NCBI GenBank assembly: GCA_051745935.1
Contig: JBNJEM010000468.1
Coordinates: forward strand, 1-6,346
Origin: JBNJEM01 sp051745935
GTDB taxonomy: Bacteria > Planctomycetota > Planctomycetia > Pirellulales > Pirellulaceae
Reading direction: 5' to 3'
DNA length: 6,346 nt
In this document: positions 1 to 5,941 of the stretch, one piece after another
Position numbering within the stretch: the first letter of the stretch is position 1
Layout of the letters: the number at the start of each line of letters is the position of its first letter
The notes under the pieces: model-generated
The model's input: only the letters and a program-made list of their open reading frames with translations
Told to the model about the DNA's origin: nothing
Databases searched by the model: none
Program-made: the position numbers and the translations under genes

Positions 1-2
1 GC

Positions 3-419
3 TTGACATCTTACTGGGAAAATGACGGGCTCCGGATGCTTCAATATCGATGGGAACCAAGCCTGATTCAGGTCACCTTCAGCGTCAAACCCCACGGGTC
101 GCCTGTCTTCCTGACCCGCCAAGCCAAAGGCCGATTGCAACATGCCCTTCGTGTCTCCGGCAGCCCCACACCCTTCTTTTGAAAGGGTTCCATGGGAACC
201 GTCGGCGACAACACCAAGGACGACGTCGAGTCATATATCGCAAACCAAGTTGTCAAAGAACCGGTCGTCGATGAACGGTTCCGAGAAACATTGCGACAGT
301 TCACAGTCGTCAACCCAGATGTAGACCTTACGTGACCCACACGTACAAAACGCGGTCGGTACTGGTATACCCTACATCTGGTCCTGATTTCGTGGAAAAC
401 ACGCCACAAGCTCGTGTGA
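3..419 (+). pseudogene. Decayed IS200/REP-type (Y1, HUH) transposase, 5' partial and 3' truncated
   Basis: One reading frame, codons starting at position 3, reads through the segment with in-frame TGA stops at 180-182 and 333-335 and a final TGA at 417-419. Between the stops it gives transposase-like text: QYRWEPSLIQVTFSVKPHG and GRLQHALRVSG before the first stop, YIANQVVKEPVVDERFRE and LRQFTVVNPDVDL before the second, and GRYWYTLHLVL after it. From memory this matches a family of IS200-like/REP-associated transposases common in planctomycetes, in which PDHxH-type catalytic residues follow soon after the HLVLV segment. That part is absent: similarity fades near position 390 and the REP-like array begins at about 441. 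The 5' end may lie outside the window; an in-frame ATG is at 36. Both internal stops could be CGA-to-TGA transitions. The frame is otherwise intact, which suggests fairly recent inactivation. No active product is expected. Confidence 0.65.
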
Positions 420-440
420 ACTACGTCTCGCACCGCCTTA

Positions 441-680
441 GCTTACGAGTCTGATTCACCCACGAGATGAACTCGTGGGGGTCTGGCGGGTTGCGCGGCG
501 GCTAGCTCACGAGTCTGATTCACCCACGAGATGAACTCGTGGGGGTCTGGCGGGTTGCGCGGCGGCTAGCTCACGAGTCTGATTCACCCACGAGATGAAC
601 TCGTGGGGGTCTGGCGGGTTGCGCGGCGGGCTTAGCTCACGAGTCTGATTCACCCACGAGATGAACTCGTGGGGGTCTGC
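441..680. repeat. REP/BIME-like tandem array, four hairpin units of about 64 bp
   Basis: Four near-identical units begin with ACGAGTCTGATTCACC at 445, 509, 573 and 639, giving spacings of 64, 64 and 66 bp. The extra 2 bp before the last unit come from CTTAGCT replacing CTAGCT. Each unit carries a perfect 8-bp inverted repeat CCCACGAG / CTCGTGGG around the loop ATGAA, at 459-479, 523-543, 587-607 and 653-673. A second CACGAG (TACGAG in the first unit) just upstream could compete for the right arm. The linkers (GGCGGGTTGCGCGGCGG) are themselves repeated, so this is a tandem repeat and not a CRISPR array. The position beside a broken IS200/REP-type transposase fits a REP array made by that family, though no conserved tetranucleotide guide is evident. 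Confidence 0.8.
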
Positions 681-1090
681 CTCGGGGCTTGAAAAGCTGG
701 CCTTGACATGAGGTTATGAAGATGGTGTAGATCCGCGTTTTTCTGCCAGGTTGGATGCCCGAAATCGGAAGAAAGCCGTCATGTCCCAGGTTTTGTCGAT
801 CAAGGAACCCGAAGAAGTCGATTGGTTTTGGCACGGCTTTGGAACCGGAACCACGTGACGGAAAAACCGGAAGACCCATAACTCCCGAAACCCCAAGTTT
901 TCAACGTGCCAGGGCAGCCCCGCAGCCTCAAACGGCATACACCCCGTAATTGCAAGTTTTCCTGAAGTTTTCGTGATTTCGATAGGAAAACAAAGGGATT
1001 TCCATCGGTTCAGAGCATGTTGCCAGATCGAACGGAATGCGCCCCAGGGGTAGACACCGTGCCGGGTTCGTACCACAATTCAGCTGCTTG
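681..1090. other. Gene-free spacer with no recognised feature
   Basis: This stretch lies between the REP-like array and the 100-bp element array. It looks more A/T-rich than its surroundings, with AAGTTTT-type runs near 895-980. The reading frames on both strands are short, show no recognisable domain and lack convincing start signals. An 8-bp inverted repeat (772-779 with 833-840) has a 53-nt loop and is about what chance would give. TTGACA occurs at 703-708, but the hexamer 17 bp downstream (TGTAGA) is a poor -10. I see no tRNA or other RNA gene. Confidence 0.6.
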
Positions 1091-1390
1091 TATTTCAGGC
1101 GGTTGGATTTTTCCGGATGGGACGCTGCCCGACGCAAGCCGTCCTCCCGTTGGTCGGACTCGCGGCGGAGAAAGTCATCCGCGACCCGTATATTTCAGTC
1201 GGTTGGATTTTTCCGGATGGGACGCTGCCCGACGCAGGCCGTCCTCCCGTTGGTCGGACTCGCGGCGGAGAAAGTCATCCGCGACCCGTATATTTCAGGC
1301 GGTTGAATTTTTCCGGGTGGGACGCTGCCCGACGCAAGCCGTCCTCCCGTTGGTCGGACTCGCGGCGGAGAAAGTCATCCGCGACCTGTA
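1091..1390 (+). repeat. Tandem triplicate of a 100-bp structured element, copies A, B and C
   Basis: Three contiguous units occupy 1091-1190, 1191-1290 and 1291-1390, each starting TATTTCAG and ending GCGACC(C/T)GTA. Relative to A, B differs at unit positions 9 and 47, and C at 16, 27 and 97; there are no indels. A fourth copy is inverted at 5681-5780. The unit can fold into a long stem: positions 24-29 (CGGATG) with 86-91 (CATCCG), 34-38 with 72-76 (one G-U), and 39-47 with 60-67 (one bulged G at 44), closed by a 12-nt loop. The period is not a multiple of 3 and all three forward frames of the unit are open, so overlapping frames run through the array without implying a protein. The array ends 135 bp before purD and points at it. 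Confidence 0.9.
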
Positions 1391-1525
1391 TATACTGCCC
1401 CAATTGAGATCCGCGGACTGAACACGGTCCCACCATGAGGGCGAAGGCCGGCGGTAACGGATCGTGGGCGTGAAAGCCGGTTGGCCAGATCGAGTTTCGT
1501 GCGTGCCCCAAAGGACAGGTGAACG
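1291..1525 (+). promoter_or_regulatory. purD upstream region: last 100-bp unit plus 135-bp leader
   Basis: The stretch from the last repeat unit to the purD start contains no gene and must hold or transmit the purD promoter. At the right edge of copy C the sequence TGTATATACTG (about 1387-1397) includes the -10-like hexamer TATATA. No matching -35 is visible 16-18 bp upstream. I did not find a recognisable purine (PurR) operator or purine riboswitch in the 135-bp leader. An AAGGA ribosome binding site lies at 1511-1515, with 10 nt before the ATG. The promoter call is tentative. Confidence 0.25.
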
Positions 1526-2824
1526 ATGAACGTATTGGTGGTTGGCAATGGCGGTCGCGAGCACGCGTTGGCGTGGAAGATCGCTCAAAGCTCTCGAGTC
1601 GAACAGGTGTTTGTCGCGCCCGGAAACGCCGGCACGGCCACGGAGGCCGAGAATGTGGATTTGGATGCCCAAGACTTCGCCGGGCTGATCAAATTCGCCA
1701 AACGCAACCGTGTTGGCCTCACCGTGGTCGGCCCCGAGGCGCCGCTGTCCAAAGGGATCGTGGACGCGTTTCAAGACGCCCAGTTGCGTATCTTCGGCCC
1801 CACCCAGGCGGCCGCTCGCCTGGAAGCCAGCAAAGTGTTTTGCAAGAAGCTGCTACACGGCGCGGATGTCGCGACAGCCGAATACCACGTCTTCCGGGAC
1901 GCCAGGAGCGCCGAGCGGTTTGTCATGGATCGGTATCCCGAGGAGGGTCAAGACGTACCCCTGGTGGTCAAGGCGGATGGACTGGCGGGAGGCAAAGGGG
2001 TCATTGTCTGTCGCCGACGCGAAGACGCCATGGAGGCCATTGAGCGAGTCTGTGTGCAACGCGAATTTGGAGAAGCGGGGCACGAAATCGTGATTGAAGA
2101 ACGCCTTGACGGGGACGAAGCCAGTGTATTGGCGATCACCGACGGGCGCACGATCGTGACGTTGACACCCGCGCAAGATCACAAGCCGGCTTATGATGGG
2201 GGAAAGGGGCCCAACACGGGAGGCATGGGCGCCTACTGTCCCGCCCCATTAATCAATGAAAAAAGGTTGGCGTGGATCGAGGAGCATTTGCTGGTGCCCA
2301 CCGTGCACGCGCTGAAACGCTCCCGCAATCCGTTCAGCGGGGTGCTCTATGCCGGATTGATGGTGACGACCCAAGGCCCCAAGATCCTGGAGTACAATGT
2401 GCGGTTTGGCGATCCGGAGTGCCAACCGATCCTGATGCGGCTCAAAAGCGACTTGGTGGACATCTTGGACGCCACGGTGGACGGGCGGCTCGACGAGATC
2501 CGCCCACTCGAATGGGACCCGCGCCCCGCCGTGTGCGTGGTGATGGCCGCGGAGGGCTATCCGGGGGCTTATGAAAAGGGGCATCCGATTCGGGGGTTGG
2601 ACCAGGCCCGTCAACTGCCCGACGTGAAAGTCTTTCACGCCGGCACGAAACAGGTGGAGGATCAGATCGTCACCAACGGGGGCCGAGTCCTTGGGGTCAC
2701 GGCGTTGGGCACGTCGATCTCCGCCGCCAAACTGCAAGCCTACAAGGGCGTCAAGTGCATTCGCTGGCCCGGCGCCTGGTGCCGCAAGGATATCTCGGAT
2801 AAAGCGCTTGGCGGTAACCTGTGA
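1526..2824 (+). CDS. purD: Phosphoribosylamine-glycine ligase (GAR synthetase)
   Basis: This 432-residue cytosolic enzyme joins glycine to 5-phosphoribosylamine using ATP, the second step of de novo purine synthesis. The length is normal for stand-alone PurD. The N-terminal domain starts with VGNGGREHALAWK (6-18), followed by PGNAGT (32-37) and VGPEAPL (68-74). The ATP-grasp region contains FGPTQAAARLEASK (90-103), the flexible KADGLAGGKGV loop (149-159), QDHKPAYDGGKGPNTGGMG (217-235) and the metal/ATP-binding LEYNVRFGDPECQ (288-300). The C-terminal domain runs to the end without damage. The ATG at 1526 is supported by AAGGA at 1511-1515 and by the motif starting within a few residues. No other purine gene is adjacent, so it appears monocistronic. 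It converges with recG across a 50-bp gap that shows no clear terminator. Confidence 0.97.
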   Translation: MNVLVVGNGGREHALAWKIAQSSRVEQVFVAPGNAGTATEAENVDLDAQDFAGLIKFAKRNRVGLTVVGPEAPLSKGIVDAFQDAQLRIFGPTQAAARLEASKVFCKKLLHGADVATAEYHVFRDARSAERFVMDRYPEEGQDVPLVVKADGLAGGKGVIVCRRREDAMEAIERVCVQREFGEAGHEIVIEERLDGDEASVLAITDGRTIVTLTPAQDHKPAYDGGKGPNTGGMGAYCPAPLINEKRLAWIEEHLLVPTVHALKRSRNPFSGVLYAGLMVTTQGPKILEYNVRFGDPECQPILMRLKSDLVDILDATVDGRLDEIRPLEWDPRPAVCVVMAAEGYPGAYEKGHPIRGLDQARQLPDVKVFHAGTKQVEDQIVTNGGRVLGVTALGTSISAAKLQAYKGVKCIRWPGAWCRKDISDKALGGNL

Positions 2825-2874
2825 TGACGCCACGCGGGGCACGCATCGAGAGCTCGCATCCGGAGACTCGCTTC

Positions 2875-4980
2875 TCATCCCACGTCCGCCAAGTTTAGCA
2901 TCTCGCCGTAGCGGTTGAGTACTTGCTGTTTGAGCTTCTCGAATTCGGGCTCGAAAAAGGGAGGGGCGGCTTGGTCGGTGGAGAACAGTTTCCGAGCGTC
3001 ATCGCGGGCTTGTTCCAAGATCTCGCGATCGCGTTGCAAATCAGCGACGCGAAAAGGCGGAAGCCCGTGTTGGCGGGTACCGAACAGGTTTCCGGGGCCG
3101 CGAAGGGAGAAATCGAGTTCGGCCAGATGAAACCCGTCGGTGCTCCGCACGAACGCCTCCAATCGCTGTTGAGCGGCGGGATTGCCGGGCGAGGCAAACA
3201 CGCAAACATAGCCGGGGAATGTTCCGCGTCGCACGCGGCCACGGAGTTGGTGGAGTTGAGCGAGCCCGAAACGTTCGCCATTCTCAATCGTCATCAGCGT
3301 GGCATTCGGGACGTCGACGCCCACTTCGATGACGGAAGTCGCCACCAGTACCTGAGTCGCCCCCCGGCGAAACGCGTCCATAACCGTGCTCTTTTGAGCG
3401 GGCGACATGCGACCATGTATTAAATCGACACGAAACGCCTCCAAGGGTCCGTTCGTCAGCTGCTCGTATTTCTCCTCCACGCTAGCGAGCGCCGCCGATT
3501 CGTCCTCCTCGACCCGGGGGGCAATGATGTACGCTTGCCGCCCTTCACGCAATTTGCCGCGGAAGAACTCCCACCACCGCTCGCGATCGTCCTCGGACCC
3601 TACATAGGTGTGCACGTTTTGCCGTCCGGGGGGAGATTGGCGCAACGTGGACACATCAAGGTCGCCGAACAGCGACATGGTCACGGTACGAGGGATGGGC
3701 GTGGCGGTCATGATCAAGTAGTGCGGATCACTACCGGCCACTTTCAACGTCGCTCGCTGCCGCACGCCGAATTTGTGTTGCTCGTCGATGACCACCAATC
3801 CCAACCGGGCAAACTCGAGTTGCTCGTGCAACAGGGCATGGGTCCCCACAACCAAATCGACGCCCCCCTCGCGCACCAACTCGTGCAGCTTCCGCCGTCG
3901 AGGACCTGTCAGCGAGCCGGTCAGCATTTCGATTCGCACCCGGCTCTGCTCCAAATCCTCGGTCAACGTGTGCAGGTGCTGCCGCGCGAGTACTTCCGTC
4001 GGCGCCATGAGCACGCTTTGGTAGCCGTGCGCGACAGCCAGCAACATGGCGTACTCGGCCACCACCGTCTTTCCGCTTCCAACCTCCCCCTGCAACAAGC
4101 GATTCATCGGAAATCGCCGGCCCATGTCGGCCGCGATTTCACCGATGGCCAACTGCTGGTCCGTTGTCAGCTGGAAGGGAAAAAGCCGCCGGATTCGCGC
4201 ATCGATCTTCGTGGTGGCCGTCAACCGGGGCGCCGTTCCCCTGTTTCGCAATTGCCAGCGTCGCATGGTCAACGCCAACTGCAACACCAACAACTCCTGG
4301 TAGGCCAATCGACGCCGGGCACGTTCCACATCGCCAGGCCCGTGTGGCACGTGAATCCGGCGCAGGGCTTCACTGACCGTCAACAAATCATGTTCGGCCA
4401 GAAAGTGCTCCGGAAAAACGTCGGCAATCGTGTCCGCGCACTCGTCCACGACATGTCGCGCCACATGACGCAATTTCGCCTGGGTTAATCCATCGGTGGA
4501 CGGATAAATGGGCAACATCTCCCCTCGAACAGGCCCTTCCCGCTCACCAAGCATCACCAGCCGTGGATGCGAGATCTCCCAGCATAGCCCCTTTTTCTTG
4601 GGGGCACCGTACAGCATCACTCGCTGGCCTACCGACAGTTTTTCCCGCATGAAGGGTTGATTAAACCAAACGGCCCGGATCGGTCCCGTCTCGTCGCGTA
4701 ACAAGACGCCCAGTACCGAACGACCGCCGTTCAAATTTCGCAACTCAACTTCCTGTACCGTCGCGCGGACACACACTTGGCCGGAGCCATCAATCGATTC
4801 CACGGCACTGATCCGTGTCAGATCTTCGTACGCGCGAGGAAAGAAAAAGAGAACGTCCCCAGCCGTCCACAGCCCCAGCCGGTTGAAAAGCGGCGCCAGC
4901 CGGGGCCCAACCCCCTTGAGGAATTGAACAGGCTTTCTGAGTTGTTCCGCAACGGTTTCCTGACTTTTCTCCGTTTCCAT
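2875..4980 (-). CDS. recG: ATP-dependent DNA helicase RecG
   Basis: This 701-residue superfamily 2 translocase remodels stalled replication forks and branch-migrates Holliday junctions and R-loops; the length is close to E. coli RecG (693). An N-terminal helix-hairpin-like stretch (LKGVGPRLAPLFNRLG, 21-36) and FFFPRAYEDL (45-54) lead into the OB-fold wedge domain (about 65-150). Helicase motifs follow: Walker A GEVGSGKT (298-305), motif Ia APTEVLARQ (326-334), DEQH box VVIDEQHKFGVRQR (396-409), motif III MTATPIPRT (424-432), LIHGRMSPAQK (520-530), motif V VATSVIEVGVDVPNA (546-560) and motif VI QLHQLRGRVRRG (575-586). The family C-terminal signature LRGPGNLFGTRQHGLP is at 626-641. Motif VI has Arg584 where the usual text is GRVGRG. 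The ATG at 4980 has a G-rich ribosome binding site (AGGGGGG, 4990-4996) 9 nt upstream. Confidence 0.97.
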   Translation of the reverse strand: METEKSQETVAEQLRKPVQFLKGVGPRLAPLFNRLGLWTAGDVLFFFPRAYEDLTRISAVESIDGSGQVCVRATVQEVELRNLNGGRSVLGVLLRDETGPIRAVWFNQPFMREKLSVGQRVMLYGAPKKKGLCWEISHPRLVMLGEREGPVRGEMLPIYPSTDGLTQAKLRHVARHVVDECADTIADVFPEHFLAEHDLLTVSEALRRIHVPHGPGDVERARRRLAYQELLVLQLALTMRRWQLRNRGTAPRLTATTKIDARIRRLFPFQLTTDQQLAIGEIAADMGRRFPMNRLLQGEVGSGKTVVAEYAMLLAVAHGYQSVLMAPTEVLARQHLHTLTEDLEQSRVRIEMLTGSLTGPRRRKLHELVREGGVDLVVGTHALLHEQLEFARLGLVVIDEQHKFGVRQRATLKVAGSDPHYLIMTATPIPRTVTMSLFGDLDVSTLRQSPPGRQNVHTYVGSEDDRERWWEFFRGKLREGRQAYIIAPRVEEDESAALASVEEKYEQLTNGPLEAFRVDLIHGRMSPAQKSTVMDAFRRGATQVLVATSVIEVGVDVPNATLMTIENGERFGLAQLHQLRGRVRRGTFPGYVCVFASPGNPAAQQRLEAFVRSTDGFHLAELDFSLRGPGNLFGTRQHGLPPFRVADLQRDREILEQARDDARKLFSTDQAAPPFFEPEFEKLKQQVLNRYGEMLNLADVG

Positions 4981-5063
4981 GATTACGCACCCCCCTGGCG
5001 GACAGGCCTCCCGTGCCGGTATCGCCAGCCTTACACAAATTCCCTCTCGCGTTGCCGAGCGTC

Positions 5064-5072
5064 ATTGTAGCA
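5064..5072 (-). promoter_or_regulatory. Candidate extended -10 promoter for recG
   Basis: On the minus strand this reads TGCTACAAT, an extended -10 (TGn) joined to TACAAT, five of six matches to the sigma-70 consensus. It lies in the fur-recG gap and would start transcription about 75 nt upstream of the recG ATG. No good -35 is seen at 16-18 bp, which is tolerable for an extended -10. This is a motif match only. Confidence 0.35.
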
Positions 5073-5154
5073 AATGCTAAGGCTTTGGGGGGGCCGGGAT
5101 CAGAGCGTCCACGGCACGAGCTAGGGCGGGGTACATCCACCGTTGACGCGGATT

Positions 5155-5661
5155 TCAAGTTTGAGCGCGCTGCCGGCGTCTTCGTTTTCGCTGAGCCTGC
5201 GAACAAGTTTGACAGATTCCCGAAATAATGAGCCGATGACCGGCCACGGTAAAGCCATGATCGTGGGCCACGCGATCACGCAATTCGATCAATTCGGCAC
5301 TTTGAAACTCGATCAGCCGCTGGCAACTCTGGCAGTAGAAATGATCATGTTGAGGATACCCGTAATCGTGTTCGTATACCGCTCGCCCCGCCAGCTCGAA
5401 CTTTCGTAATAACCCAGCGTCGACGAATTCATTCAATGTGCGATAAACCGTGGGGCGACTCACGTATCCCCGTTCTCCTTTTTTCGGCAGTTTTTCAATC
5501 AAGGCATCCGCGTCAAAATGATCATGCTGACTGAATACGTACTGAACCAGAACACGGCGCTGCTCGGTGTTCCGCATCCCCCGGCTACGAAGATACTCCT
5601 CAAACCGACTCATTGGCGTGAGAGATCCTTCAACCGGATTGAACGAAAGGTCCTCGGGCAT
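5155..5661 (-). CDS. fur: Fur-family metal-dependent transcriptional regulator (Fur/PerR type)
   Basis: This 168-residue DNA-binding repressor of the ferric uptake regulator family would sense metal in the cytosol and control iron, zinc or peroxide-response genes. A winged helix lies at about 66-90 (YVSRPTVYRTLNEFVDAGLL). Metal-site residues are visible: His48 in HDHFDADAL, Glu97 in VYEHDYGY, His105-Asp106-His107 followed by C110-x2-C113, and His142 followed by C150-x2-C153. The two CxxC pairs predict a structural zinc. Glu97 aligns with E. coli Fur Glu81, whereas PerR has Asp there, so Fur or Zur is favoured over PerR, weakly. The tail is strongly basic (QRKRRRRQRAQT). The frame stays open to an ATG at 5754, but that extension is the translated 100-bp repeat, so I reject it. 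ATG 5661 is chosen; ATG 5613 (152 residues, SRFEEYL start) is a real alternative. recG follows in the same direction after 174 bp. Confidence 0.92.
   Translation of the reverse strand: MPEDLSFNPVEGSLTPMSRFEEYLRSRGMRNTEQRRVLVQYVFSQHDHFDADALIEKLPKKGERGYVSRPTVYRTLNEFVDAGLLRKFELAGRAVYEHDYGYPQHDHFYCQSCQRLIEFQSAELIELRDRVAHDHGFTVAGHRLIISGICQTCSQAQRKRRRRQRAQT
5626..5631 (-). promoter_or_regulatory. Possible ribosome binding site for the shorter Fur start (5613)
   Basis: GAAGGA on the minus strand lies 12 nt upstream of the ATG at 5613, a slightly long spacing. The ATG at 5661 has no comparable purine-rich site: its upstream sequence is GAGTGGCAGTACC. This favours the shorter start, while family resemblance of the SLTP-SRFEEYL region favours the longer one. 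Confidence 0.3.
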
Positions 5662-5676
5662 GGTACTGCCACTCTG

Positions 5677-5682
5677 TTTATA
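5677..5682 (-). promoter_or_regulatory. TATAAA -10-like hexamer at the edge of repeat copy D, upstream of fur
   Basis: The minus strand reads CCGGTATAAACAG where copy D meets unique sequence. TATAAA would start transcription around 5670, only about 10 nt before the ATG at 5661 but about 57 nt before the ATG at 5613. No convincing -35 is present. If it is used, the shorter Fur start becomes more likely. Confidence 0.25.
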
Positions 5683-5780
5683 CCGGTCGCGGATGACTTT
5701 CTCCGCCGCGAGTCCGACCAACGGGAGGACGGCTTGCGTCGGGCAGCTTCCCATCCGGAAAGAATCAACCGCCTGAAATA
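5681..5780 (-). repeat. Fourth copy (D) of the 100-bp structured element, inverted
   Basis: The reverse complement of 5681-5780 aligns with copy A (1091-1190) over all 100 positions without gaps. It differs at unit positions 16, 17, 19, 33 and 97, giving 95% identity. All three predicted stems are intact; position 33 is in an unpaired stretch. The copy ends 19 bp before the ATG at 5661 and points toward fur, as the tandem copies point toward purD. It lies about 3.9 kb from the array with four ordinary genes around it, so the element is dispersed as well as tandem. Its sequence keeps the fur frame open upstream and invites a false N-terminal extension. Confidence 0.9.
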
Positions 5781-5882
5781 TAGGGCGTGTCCCGAACTGT
5801 TGCGAGACGGACTTTCATCCGCCGAAATGGCCAATCGAGGAGTTTGAACGTCCAGCGCGAAGGCCGGGTACGATGAGTCCAT

Positions 5883-5917
5883 CGCGCGGCTGGACATGTC
5901 CCGAGATAGCCGGCGCG
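5883..5917 (-). repeat. Imperfect inverted repeat downstream of flgM, with a nested palindrome
   Basis: CGCGCGGCT (5883-5891) pairs with AGCCGGCGCG (5908-5917) as nine base pairs with one bulged base and a 16-nt loop. The loop contains most of a perfect 10-bp palindrome, GGACATGTCC (5892-5901). It begins 24 bp after the flgM stop, so it could end or stabilise the flgM transcript. No T-run follows on the minus strand, so it is not a typical intrinsic terminator. Confidence 0.4.
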
Positions 5918-5941
5918 GAAAAGATGGCCACGGCCCCCGCT

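Noticed and set aside
441..680. CRISPR array
   Set aside because: The segments between the hairpin units are identical rather than unique spacers, and no cas gene is nearby.
703..731. TTGACA at 703-708 with a hexamer 17 bp downstream as a sigma-70 promoter
   Set aside because: The -10 (TGTAGA) matches only three of six positions and no transcription unit follows before the repeat arrays.
829..845. TGGCAC near 829-834 as a sigma-54 promoter
   Set aside because: The -12 element does not match: GG at 830-831 is not followed by GC at the required spacing, and no gene lies close downstream.
714..1076. Minus-strand frame of 120 residues in the gene-free spacer
   Set aside because: No recognisable domain, no ribosome binding site seen, and overlapping frames of similar quality on both strands; treated as chance.
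1017..1421. Plus-strand frames of about 90-134 residues with repeated segments across the tandem array
   Set aside because: They exist because all three forward frames of the 100-bp unit lack stops and the period shifts the frame each time. There is no consistent reading frame and no clear ribosome binding site.
1440..1470. Shared GCGAAGGCCGG in the purD leader (about 1441) and near 5869
   Set aside because: Only 11 bp match and the flanks diverge at once; too short to call a repeat family from this window.
3535..4488. Plus-strand frame of 317 residues inside recG
   Set aside because: It is antisense to a fully conserved helicase gene and shows His/Gln/Arg-rich shadow composition with no domain.
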